This document shows positions 22,151 through 33,300 of a DNA stretch of 64,000 bases, piece after piece. Below the pieces are notes generated by a model. That model had not been told where the DNA came from, did no database searches, and saw only the letters and a program-made list of their open reading frames with translations. The first letter of the stretch is position 1, and every line of letters starts with the position of its first letter. The translations under genes were made by a program, and so were the position numbers. The stretch lies in the NCBI GenBank assembly GCA_036924285.1, contig JAYKYS010000010.1, forward strand, positions 2,170,001 to 2,234,000. Reading direction: 5' to 3'. This DNA is from Asterella californica. Taxonomy: Eukaryota; Streptophyta; Marchantiopsida; Marchantiales; Aytoniaceae.

Positions 22151-23800
22151 ATTCTGATAAGGACCCTTCAAGCAACAATGAACTATAATCTGACACAAGA
22201 AGAAAAATGACTAGCAAGATTGATCCATAGACTCTATGATCTACATCAAAGGTGTAACAAAGATCGAGATTAAATTACTTTATGATGTGTTAATGCACAT
22301 TGCATCAAATAATTAACATATTTCGTTTATTTCATTCAAGAATATTTTTTATTCAAAAATAATTGATAGATAGGTTAATGATAAAAGATAAAAAATTTTG
22401 ATTTAAATGAGTTTTTAAAATTAAAAGTTTAATTAATATGATCTTTTAATAAGATCTTCCAAAATATACTTAAAAAAATATTATAACTTTAATAACATAA
22501 CTTCTTTAAAATAAAATTGAGATGCATACGTGATTTTGCAGTTTACGAAGAGTAGCACTCTCTAGACGAATTACGGTTATATGTTTTTTGTCGTTTGTGA
22601 AGTTATTTATAAAAGCCAGTATTAAACATATACTTTACTTTGTTACTTTGTTTAGTGTGTATTTACGATTTGTTTTGAATTGCAGAACTTTGTACATTTT
22701 ATGGACTATTTTATGTACCATCTCAAACATCAATGTAAAACAAATGAAACACATTTGAATTTGGTGTTTATCTTGAGTGTCCCTTCATGTACAATAGTGT
22801 AGGTGAACTTCACAATATGCTAATCACCCACGTAGATCAACTACACACCGTAGTAGTTGCATGCAAAGGACATCCAATACCATCATAAAACTTTCGAGCC
22901 TATGATAATGTCAAAATTTTTATGATTTACTTTGGAAATTTTTTTCTTCAAGAGAAGCCTGATATGTGATGGTTAAACGGAAATTGAAGACGATACGAAA
23001 TTTCATTGCACGATTTGAGAGTTTTGAGTGAAATTGGCTCGCAAGGAAGCGCTTACGTCAGTTTTTCGTCGTCTATGACCTGAGGTTGGTTGTTATTTAC
23101 GATCAGCGATCCAAGTTCTTCATTCTTGGTGCCTATGCAACAAGGAAGTCTTCACCTATAAGAGATCGTATGTGGATTGGATTGTTGGTTTGGATGTGGT
23201 GAGCGAGTTTGAGTAGTAAGGAGTCGATTTACGTCAGTTTTTTGCTTCTTGTGATCAAATTTTTTGAGTGGTTTCGTAAGAAAAACACCAAAAAACTTAT
23301 TTAGAGTCTCATTGGGTTCAAGTTAGCTAGATCTACCTAATAGAGATGGATCTCAGATCAGACGATTCGTTTGGGCGGTGTGCGTGATTCTAAGCTGCGG
23401 GAAGGAGTTTTTTGGAGATTCAACCACCTACAACTGAAAATCGATGATATCTCAACTGTCGAGAGTCTGATTTGGGAGTTCTTGGGACCAACGGAGTCAG
23501 GAAGGAAGGCTTTAACGACATCTGAAGACGGTTGGTCAAAGAAGAAAGTTTTCAGATAGGCTTTTTTTCGATTCTTTCTCTATGGTTTTCGTCCTTTTGA
23601 GTTCGTTAGAGTTGTAGTTGGTTATGTACAACTTGTGGTCTGTTTCTCAATTTTGTATTCTTAGAAAGAAGGAACCGACAATGCATATAAATTGGGAGTT
23701 GATATATATTAGGACACTCATTCTCGTGCTTGTCTCTCTCTTTCTTGTCTCTGTTCAGCACATGATATCTCCATAGTCAAGAACCTCACGTTTTCCTAGA
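22151..23800. other. AT-rich spacer, no gene recognised
   Basis: 22250-22520 is strongly AT-rich and lacks coding character. 22970-23560 has two partly similar segments containing TTACGTCAGTTTTT (about 23053 and 23230), suggesting an old tandem or transposon remnant. No gene could be supported. Confidence 0.4.
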
Positions 23801-23819
23801 CAACCTTCACGCAAAATCT

Positions 23820-24495
23820 GATACGACAAAGTTGTAAGATGTTAGATCAGGTTGGAGAGCATAATAGAGCTGCTAGAGCATTGCATTTGTTGTCAGTGGC
23901 ATGTCTTACTAAGGAGATGATCACTTCTTGTGTTTCTTCATCGTCCATCGAGTGACTCTCTATCACATGAGGTTCATGACTATCAACTTGAGGAGCCATT
24001 ATGTCATGATAGATCTTATTTGTCAAACCTTGTGTACAACTCCATGTCTATCTTCCGAAGGTCTATCTAAGATGATCTACGAACACTTACGTGATTGATT
24101 TCATACAAATGAAACCTCTATTGGTTTCATAGAGCTTTTTCATGTTGCAACAATAGTATCTCAAAGACATATTTCTCATTCTATAGCTCAAGTACTAGGG
24201 GTAACTAGACTTTTAGTTATGATGAATTATGATGAGAAGATTCGATCAATAGTCATCGACGAGATTCTCTTACTATTTATTAGTCGGATTATTGTTCTTT
24301 CACTTCTAGATACTTTTCAAGATCACTTTTGTTCACATCAGTTTGAAATATTGCGACGCTTTGAGATAGTGAGTCTATGTCTTTCGACATTATGGTTCTC
24401 ATGGACATCCATCTCAATTGGGTTGTCTATATGTCGACGTGGAAAATACTTTTAATAGTATTTTCTGCACTTCCATCTTTACAGAGCCACGTGAC
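23820..24495 (+). pseudogene. Non-LTR (LINE-like) reverse transcriptase fragment
   Basis: Decayed coding sequence, best around 24190-24490. RSIVIDEILLLFISRIIVL, then DTFQDHFCSHQFE matches the fingers/palm region of non-LTR RTs (R.IVV.E...R.. ...F.D.F..HFCPHQFG). After a shift comes VDVENTFNSIF (about 24435-24467), the catalytic motif A in which the first Asp binds metal. Upstream pieces (NRAARALHLLSVACLT near 23865) fit the preceding region. The YADD half is missing, so it is a truncated relic. Confidence 0.55.
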
Positions 24496-26198
24496 ATATA
24501 GCAAAACTAGTCTGACTACTTCTACTACTTAAATAAATAACCCCCAGAAATGAACAAATGTAGCAAAATTCATTTGAATCCTTTTCTCAGTTGTCAATTA
24601 CTAATGAATTTGCAGTTACTAAGGTTATAAAAATATAGGTACTACTTTACAAAAGCTACTTTTGCACCGCAATATCTACAGGATCCACGGATAAAATTTC
24701 CCTGTATATCTGTATTCCCCTGAAGTAAGTTATCCTATCCTCGAGAAGAACCCATCATTAATTCAAATATGATAATCAACTTGGAAACTTTCTAGAGAAG
24801 AGAAAATGTTTACTCCTACTATACAACAAGAGATACGCGTAAAACATGCACTCCTGTTTACATAACCACCGTCACACCAACAAACAGGGACACTTTCAAA
24901 GCGGCCACAGGAGGGGACTTCGGACAGAAATCATTATCACAGATGTTGTCACACGTGATCACAGAGTCGCCACTGTACGATTGATATGTACCTTCAGCAG
25001 CTAAATTACGAGTTACGAAAACTTCAACAGTAGATAAGACAATTATTGTTGTTGTTTGTTGTGCCTAAGACACGAATTACATCCCTTTAAGCCCCTCTCT
25101 CCCATCCCAAAAGCTCATCAATACGGTCTCATAAGATGCAATAATGACCTGTTTGGAGCATACCCAAGAAAGTCAAAGCGGAACAGAATGAGTTATCAAG
25201 TTGGTCAAACACATCCTCTACCTTGCAACCACAGCAGCAAATGAGAGGAGTCACCACCGTATAATAACCAAATTCCAGAGGCTCACTACCATTCGATGTA
25301 ATTTAGATACCCCGTATTTAAACTCGAATTAGTTTAAACGACTTACTGCTATTATGTGGTAGCGACATCACAAAGTTAAGTACCTGCACAACCCTGGTAG
25401 GAAATAGAATGTGAAAACCTGTTTATTCTATCCCTACACTGATGTGCACTCATAAGGAAACGTCAATTGGAATTGCCTCCAGCTGTTAAAACGTCGCCGT
25501 GGGAGTACAGGAGAAACGCGACCCAATGAATAGCAAACGGATGGGAAGACCCCATCAAGCCTCACAAAGGAATGAAGGACCCGAAGGGCCAAGCAACAAC
25601 CACCCCGAAGGGAAGAACATCGGGGCTAAGCCCCGCTATCAGGAGTACAGGAGTAGGGTTTATCATCATCCAATTCCTCAGCCTTCTGTCTCACTCCTCA
25701 CTGATGAAAGGCTGACTCCCTCCTCACTGATGAGTAAGAGGGATTTTCCTCGGCGCTTGTTACTAGGAAGAGAAAACTAACACATTCCCCAACCCAGTGC
25801 GGATTTCTCGTTCTCGTATATTTAAGGCTTCTGTTTGCTGTGCTCACTTGCACTCCGCTGTCTCCCCACCAAAACTCGGGTCAGGTTGCCTGGCTTCATG
25901 TGTGAACTCTTGCCTTTAAAGTACACTGCGTTCTGACATGCAAAGCGGGAAGATCCAGCACCTTGACATTCACAGTGCTTCGGGCCAGCAAACGCTGTTC
26001 TGCCCAAAGTACATGCAGCAAAATTGCCCCGGGAATTATCAAGTTGTGGTATAAATGATACAGTAACTAATTCGTTCTGAGTTGCCAGTTTGTTCCCGCG
26101 TTCAGCCCTGAGGAAAGCGATCCACAAAAACTTCGGGCTGTAAGGCAACCACTGCCTTGACTAATCTTGGATCGGCCAACTGTTTGGGCTTTTCCTAT
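24496..26198. other. Unassigned spacer
   Basis: No coding region that I can support. Short open frames exist (25056-25244 plus; 25822-26148 minus) but show no motif. A CCGAAGGG/GGGGCTAAGCCCCG inverted-repeat patch lies at about 25590-25640. It may include the 3' UTR of the minus-strand HMG gene. Confidence 0.35.
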
Positions 26199-26273
26199 GG
26201 TGGAACAATATCTTCTTTTAAAAAAAGTTTGATTCCGTCAGCTAAATCTTGAATAATTCCTAAAGGACCATAA
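26199..26273 (-). pseudogene. ndhA: Nuclear fragment of plastid ndhA (NDH complex subunit 1)
   Basis: The minus strand reads [20 protein letters not shown] followed by EDIVP and a stop. This is the signature region of the plastid NdhA/complex I subunit 1 family, where plant plastid proteins have GPLG(I/V)(I/L)QALADG.KL..KE. The D after Q (normally A) and the loss of homology on both sides show a short, decayed insert. It matches the plastid version better than mitochondrial nad1, which has QPLADG and a different following segment. Only about 25 residues are recognisable. Confidence 0.55.
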
Positions 26274-26690
26274 CCCATCTTCTCCCGTCCCACTACTCTG
26301 AACGTTTTTTAGTTGCTGGACTAAAGTCTTGAACGAATTATGTATCCAGAGTACTATTTCGCCCTGTCCAAGCTGTTGGCTTCTAACCGGGATACCCACT
26401 TATGAGCCTGCTGTGCTCAGTGTGCCCCAACTAGTCGGATCCTCCGTGTCCGCCTGTTCGTGAAACCCACGGCATGGTACTGTTAACACCCGCAGCTGAT
26501 CGCAAGAGACACATTTCGCTGTTTGGACTCGAGGTGTCGCTCCGGGCTCATCGTACGCCTCAAGACGGAATGCTACTGACTCTTTCATATCAGCACTTAT
26601 CAACTTACAGTGGAGTCAACAATATTCCACTTCCACTTTCTCATTCTGAATCACTGCTTATTGCTGATTGCGGTCGTGGATGCACCCTCG

Positions 26691-26930
26691 CTTAACATTG
26701 CCTCAATCCTTACCAGCTCCAGGATTGAACCCTTGCATCTCCTGCTTGTACCTTTATTTGTCAGCCTCTGCCATTGCTTCAAAGGGTGTCTTCTCCTCCG
26801 ATGGGTGCATCTTAACATTACTTCAATCCTTACCAGCTCCAGGATTGAACCCTTGCATCTCCTGCTTGTACCTTTCTTTGTCAGCCTCTGCCATTGCTTC
26901 AAAGGGTGCCTTCTCCACCGCTGCATAATG
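26691..26930 (-). repeat. 120-bp tandem duplication containing the last HMG-box exon
   Basis: Units 26691-26810 and 26811-26930 are nearly identical. The right unit holds the functional exon 26834-26920 with AG acceptor. The left unit holds exon-like 26714-26800, which has lost the AG acceptor and gained a TAA inside the ADKERY motif (ADK-stop-RY). Confidence 0.9.
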
Positions 26931-29717
26931 TTCGCACAGTGGATGCAGACAAGTCAGAACTAGTCCAAGAGAACAGGCACAAGATTAACGCTTCGAAGGC
27001 ATGCTCCACAACAAATGAAGGTGTAGTTCGAAACTTCAGCTTTTCTTCTCTTTTCTCCTCACTAAGCTATACGAGTACTTTGCATGAGTCTTGTACTAGA
27101 CCAGTAGAAAGGCACACTCAAATTCTACCTGAAAGTTTCTGCCACATTTCTCCAAGAACTCTTCCTGTATCCGTGAAAGATAGTTCTGGTTGACTTCTCT
27201 TCAAATCCTGCAGCACATGACCGATATCCACAAACAAGAGCGCTGACAAAATTATAAGCAAAAACAGAGGCAAGAAGACACAAAACCAGATAAAACTCTT
27301 GAAGACGTAGAAATATAGCGGGATGATACAAGTTGAGAAGCTGCACTGAATAATTTTAACGCACAAACCACTTCTCCCATAACTCGGCCCAAAGGAGCAA
27401 AGGCGTACCTCTCTCACTAACTTGGAGAACCACATGAAAGCTGATAACGCACGTTTTGGTGCAGTGGGATCCTTCTTCTTCTTCTTCCTCTTAGTCTTTG
27501 TCCCTGGCTCACCTCCTTCTCTACCCAGTCTCTTCGGTCCAGACTTCGCGGTAGGTTCTCTCTCTTTCAGCTCTTTCTTAGCTGGTCTTTCAGTCTGAGA
27601 AGACGATGGTAACAAAACCACGCATTCAGAACATATATTCATACGCCGAGAATGGCAGTTTTTATCAAGGACCACTCTCTAGTACAGAGGTAGATACGGG
27701 GCCAAGTACATATATTCATACGTCAAGAATGGCAGATTTTATCAAGGACCACTCTCTAGTACAGAAGTAAAATTGTCGTCGGACTAATGGATTATTTGCG
27801 TGACTAGTAAAATCGTCAGAAGCAAACAGGAGTCAGAAGCAAATAGGGGCCGAATGTGCGCTAAATTGCCAAGTGGTTAGCCAATTGTATGTAACCGTAG
27901 GGTGTGCGAAGCACATTTCCGGAAAAGGTTTCCCTTGATATAGAGTGCGATGCAGCAGACAAATATGCAAGCTGATCGATTGTAATGTAGAATCTAATGC
28001 AAAGAACTGGATTTGAACTGAAAAAACTGGAGTTGAACAAAACGATAGTGTAATAAATGAAGAGCTTCGATGGCGAGCATAGAATGAGACAGCCAAAACG
28101 CAAAAGAAGAGCGTTAGTTCCCATGAGTTCACGAGCAAAGATCTATCGAGTGAAATCAGCTATCAGACAGGCAAAAGAAAAAGAACAGAGAATAGAGGAA
28201 GAATTTCTGCCACAGGGTCACTGATTCATACAGGTAATTCTACACTCAAGAATCTAATTACCACAAAGACAACGCCTTCAGAACATATATTCATACGTCG
28301 AGAATGGCAGATTTTATCAAGGACCTCTCTCTAGTACATAGGTAACCCACAAGTAACCCGGCAAAGAACATAGCAAGTACCAAATAGGGGCCACTGCGCG
28401 CTAACTTGCTAAGTGAAGTTAGCCAATTGTTTGTAACGGAAGGGTGTGCCAGATGCGAATGTGTAGTGCGAAGCACATTTCCAGAGAAGGTTCCCCTTGG
28501 TATGGAGTGCGATGCAGCACGCCTTCAGAACATATATTCATACGCAACCACAGCTTCTAAATGATCTATACAGAGTTCAAGACGCCGAATATCTAGAGTA
28601 GAGATCTGCGATGAGATCTAAGTCCAGCACGTGTCAATAAGATCTTACAAATATTTCTCACAAAGAAGTAGCAAACATCAAATTCAGAGAGACAAACAAT
28701 ACTTCCGAAAGAATAAACAGGTATATTACTTACTTCATCTTCACTCTGGCGCTTATACTCAGCACCTTTGTCACTTCGCTTGAAATCTTGAGCTTTAGAT
28801 GCAATGGTTGGCGACCTTGGATCATTCTTACGCGAAACTTGCTCCCGCTCACTTGCGGTGTGTTCTTCATCTTTAGATTCAAGAGGTGACAGTTCTTCAC
28901 TTTCTTCTGCCGCTAACTCCTGCTTACATACGCTCTGTTCTTCAACTTTCCATTCAATACTTGGTGAACCTGCATGACCCTTCTCCGCAACTACGTTCTG
29001 CTTACATAAGCTACTTCCTTCAACTCCAGACTCGACAGCCGCTGACTCTTTCTCGTCCTTTTCTGCAACTAACTCCTGCTCACTTCCTTTATGTATTTCG
29101 GCTCTCGACTCAACAACAACTGATCTGGAATGGTCCTTCCAAGCAACAAAATCCAGCTCCATAGCACTTTGCTCTTCATTTGTAGACTCAACAATCAATG
29201 ATCTTGCAACATTCTCCTCTGTAACTACTTCCTGCTTGCTTGGGCCATGTTCTTCAACTTTAAATTCAGTAACTGGTGGGCCCTTCCCCTCCTCCGCATT
29301 TGCTTCCTCCTTGCTTGGGGTATGTACCTCTACCCTAGATGCAACACACTGTGCATCATCCTTCTTCGCAACGAGATCCTGTTTACCACCCCTAAGTTTA
29401 TTAGGTATAAATTTGACACTTAGTGACCTTGCAGCATCCTCTGCTGCAGCCAAACTCTTGTCACCATCACCAGGTCCTTCAGCATTAACATCATCATTCG
29501 ACTGCCATGCTTCAGCCTTCTCCGCATCACCAGGTTGTTGAGCTTCATGATCATCATTAATTAACCCCACATAATTCTCCTTTCCACGAATGTCCTCACC
29601 CTCTGCCTCGCTTTCTGCAACTGTGGTATCCTCCGTGAGCGAACCTGCATCGTCCTTCCTCGCAACTGTATCCTTGTCCTGCAGGAAATTAGAAACCGTT
29701 GAAGGAACCTCTGTCAT
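26834..29717 (-). CDS. HMG-box (HMGB-type) protein with long acidic N-terminal region, four exons seen
   Basis: HMGB proteins bend DNA in chromatin. Exon A, 29717-28734: ATG start, 328 codons, acidic low-complexity, with imperfect repeats of roughly 30-35 residues (VAEKD, VES, VEEH/VEEQS, CKQELAAE). Exon B, 27594-27409: basic KTKRKKKKKDPTAPKRALS then AFMWFSKLVRE, the start of an HMG box. Exon C, 27207-27129: DLKRSQPELSFTDTGRVLG, EMWQKLS. Exon D, 26920-26834: VEKAPFEAMAEADKERY, KQEMQGFNPGAG. All junctions have GT/AG and compatible phases, and the introns cut the HMG box where plant HMGB introns typically do. Plant HMGBs usually carry the acidic region C-terminally and are 120-200 residues, so exon A is unusual. 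No exon after D was identified. Exon A could belong to a separate gene, but its phase fits. Confidence 0.7.
27620..28550 (-). repeat. Repeated blocks inside the HMG-gene intron
   Basis: A ~60-bp block with CATATATTCATACG ... AATGGCAG ... CTCTCTAGTACA recurs at about 27636-27690, 27710-27770 and 28283-28345, with a truncated copy at 28525-28545. A second ~100-bp block ending GAGTGCGATGCAGCA recurs at 27858-27958 and 28395-28520. The arrangement indicates segmental duplication within the intron. Confidence 0.75.
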
Positions 29718-30329
29718 GCAAGAGCTTCCAACCTCGAAGGTTCCCGGGAGTCCGACATCTCGTGAAGCTAATTCAGACTACAACGCCAAGACCGCAGTTA
29801 AGAGCAAAGACTTGCAGAGGTCATTTAATCTAAGCAGAACTTTCCGCAAATCCATGCTCTTAGCAATGGTTTAATGTTCTAACTTTGTGCGGAAACCGCC
29901 AACGATGAAGCGTCTCTTTGTCTGAGACACTGTACAGCTTCCCTTTTGTATTTCGCGCCACCACGATTAATAAAATCGGTGCAAGACCGTTGCTTTCTGA
30001 GTACGCAAAGAGTGAACTTGAGAATGACACATCTACTGAGAAAATCTGGAGTTCCTCCACCAGCCACTCTGACTCCAAAAAGACGAATGCGGATGCAAGG
30101 AAACGTGGCAAGTAAAGTTGTTGGTACGAAGTGTCTGGTACGTGCTTGTTGCCCCCAGATTTGTAGTCAAACCACACCAGATCGTAATGTAGTCACAAAA
30201 CCATTTACACCGACAAAAAATAGAAATTCACGAGAATAATCGTCGCCATCAGTTATGCACTGGTGAAGCCATTTTCGAGTACAGTAAATCAAGAGACGGC
30301 CATGCGTGAACGAACATGCCTTATAGGAG

Positions 30330-33300
30330 AACACTGGATCCAATAGAAGGGACAGTTTCTGAAAACCTTCCCTCCTAGCCGATGGTCTTTTCTTGCCCCC
30401 TGAAGCCAGAAAGATTTCCCAGTCACTTTAAATTCCTTGATACTACTGCTACGCTGGATACTGACTACGTTGTACGGCAAGTCTCGCCCAGAAGAGAAAA
30501 AACATGCAGTACAGTTGAAAAGAAGAGGAACATGACGACTCTATCACGAGCTAGCGACGTGCTTCAGATTCATTCATCCATCAAATATGTGAGCTTACCC
30601 ACGGATGTCCACGGAAGTAGAGCTGTGCGAGTTGCCAGCCCAAAGGGGTAAAAACAAGCCACAACCTGACAGCATAGAGTAAAATTTGTCATCAGGTACA
30701 AGTACTTATGTTCGTACATAAATTACCGCTTTCTGTCGAAACTGATCTGATCATGATCATGATAATTACATTCAGATACAAAACACAAACTTGCCGACCA
30801 CTTGATGAGAAGTCTGGGGGTAACGCCAGATTTAGCTACAACAGATTAACTAGGACTCACTAGCACATCAGATGCGAGTTTCAAGCTTGGAAGGAATGAG
30901 CTGCCGCCTGAATCTTCCGCATCCTTGAACAGTACATCTGGAAACATATGCGTCCCCACCCAGTACCTGCATCCCAGGAGGAAGAAGAGCCAACAAGAAG
31001 TTTCAGGGCCAACAAATTACTGGGTTGCTCTCACCTCTACTGCTATGCATTACTCTCCAAGTCTCCCAGCATACCTAATCTTTTCCCAATCAGTTCTCCA
31101 CTCACGTGAACCTTCCGGTACCATCTATACCGTCCACAACTGTATCCCGCGGAATAAAATAATCTTGTACGGAAATTAGAGGACACAGAGAACAAACCAG
31201 AAGGAAAAAGTGGCAGCTGACAAAGACACAATCGAGAAGGCGGAAGAACCCGGTAATACATCAGCCAACAGTTGCACAGTTGAATCTCGATAATGAGCTT
31301 CCTCGACCTGTGATACAGGCGAAAAATGCTCAGGACCTAGAATACCCTCATCGTGAAAGAAGACCCTCGCTGTGTACTGCTGTGTTGAAGTTCCCACAAA
31401 ATTTGCGTATAAAAGAAAATCATGGGCTATCATAAAGTGACAGGGACATATGGATTTCCGTTATATCTCCAATGCCCTGCTCACATAGTTGACTCATTCT
31501 CTTCTGGTTTTGGGTACCTTCAACGACCTTATATTCGTCCATTCTTCCTTGGAACCGAATTTATATCAAAGGTTACGGTCAAAAACTTCTTGCTCAATTC
31601 TTTAAATCGATCCAAAGCTTCAAATGACTTGGAACTTTGTAATGGTAGGGTAAGTGTTAAGGAATTGGGAGACAGCGAGATCATATTTAAACGTTGACAT
31701 CCATATTTTCCTTACCCAACGTGAGGCTTCGCTTCCTGTTGCAGAGCACTCTGAAGGTCTAGAATCAGCTTTCGTTACCTTGCAAGCACGAGTACGAAGC
31801 GATTGACTTACATGTTTATTGATATTTGACACTGCTCTCTGAGCCCCTGTGGCAGTAGCTTCCACGGTGAGAGGCCCCTCCTGGATAACACATCCTTACA
31901 GTTAATTCGGTTGCTACTGAAATTACAGTACTCATCCCGCAAGACAATAAAGATATATGAAACTGCCTAAGGTAGTGATACATTCTTGGGGGCTTTAGTC
32001 ATCATGTTAGGGAACCTAACAAACACCCACCCTATTGACTGTTCCTGCAGAAACAATATTGCCGCTGGCCTTATGCACAGAGAGGGGTTTACCCACGAGC
32101 ATGGACTCATCGACTAGGCTCGTTCCTTTAATAACCTTTCCCTGCATGCATATCCACATTTCAGTTTTACAGTTATCGAGGGTGCATCGTAGAAACTGAT
32201 GGTAAGAGCATGCACTAGAAACCCAGCGCGGAGCACGAAAGGACATTGCTGCATAAGTTGATGCTCACATCAACTGGAATAACTTCACCCGGAAGGACTA
32301 AGACATTGTCACCAGGACGAAGCTGCTCTGAATCAACTCCTACTACCAGTCCTTGAGTCAGTCCAGCCCCAGTGGGTTCATCCGTCTCAGTTTCGGAGAC
32401 AACTAGCCTTGATCTGACCGGCAGAGCAGACTACAAAACAAACCACAGACGGTATCAGATGCAAACTACGGCAAGAAGAGTGATCGAAAAAGCTTTCTGG
32501 AAGTTAAGTTTCTGATATACATATAACTTCGAGACTTCGGAAAAATAAGATAACAACAGCATATGTACTACATGACAGTTGAATGACTGAAACGTAAGGT
32601 GTCGGCAGATAGAGTCCCATTGTCCGGGACTTGGCATAAGTTAAAACCTTCTTTATTCAATGGACGAGGTAGTAGATCCAGCTATAACTATCACAGCTAT
32701 TTGCCATCAATGGTGTAGGACTTACGACTATTCAGATACTAACACTTCTCATGACTGTTTTACTCATCAGTACTGCCAATATTCACAGAAAGTGTGCAAG
32801 ACATGTTTATACAGGGAGCCAAAACCTTCCGACGTAGGAACCCCACTCCACGAAGTGTTCGTGACACCCCGCGATGACAAGTTATGGTCAACACGCAAAT
32901 GCCATGGAGAATGACATTTGTTGCTGAAAACTAAGTGCAATCCTGTCGGAAGCCATATAAGTACAAGGCGAGAAAATGCGGTTGAGATTTACCAAAAGAT
33001 CATGTGTACCACGTGAAGCTTCAGCTAGAGCCTGTCCATCCACCGCACGCCCGAAAAGGACATAAGCCAGTAGCATAACCTGAGAAGTACAGCATTTCCT
33101 CGTATCAGAAAGTGAAGGAGACCTACCGCAACCCAGACAAGTATCTCCCGCTTTGTTCTTCCTCTCGAAGCAGACTGGCAATTCAGTAACGCGGTAGCAG
33201 AACTAAACTCTAATCGTCATAACCTTGCCAGTAAAAGTACTACTTTCACACAGATCGCAGATAATATTGTGCATCTTTAATACTTCTTCCACTTTGCCTG

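Noticed and set aside
25822..26148. 108-codon minus-strand open frame with several Cys residues
   Set aside because: No family pattern could be matched and it overlaps sequence next to the ndhA fragment; not supported as a gene.
28886..29541. Plus-strand open frames opposite exon A of the HMG gene
   Set aside because: Shadow frames of the low-complexity repeat; the minus-strand frame is longer, has an ATG and joins in phase to the HMG box.
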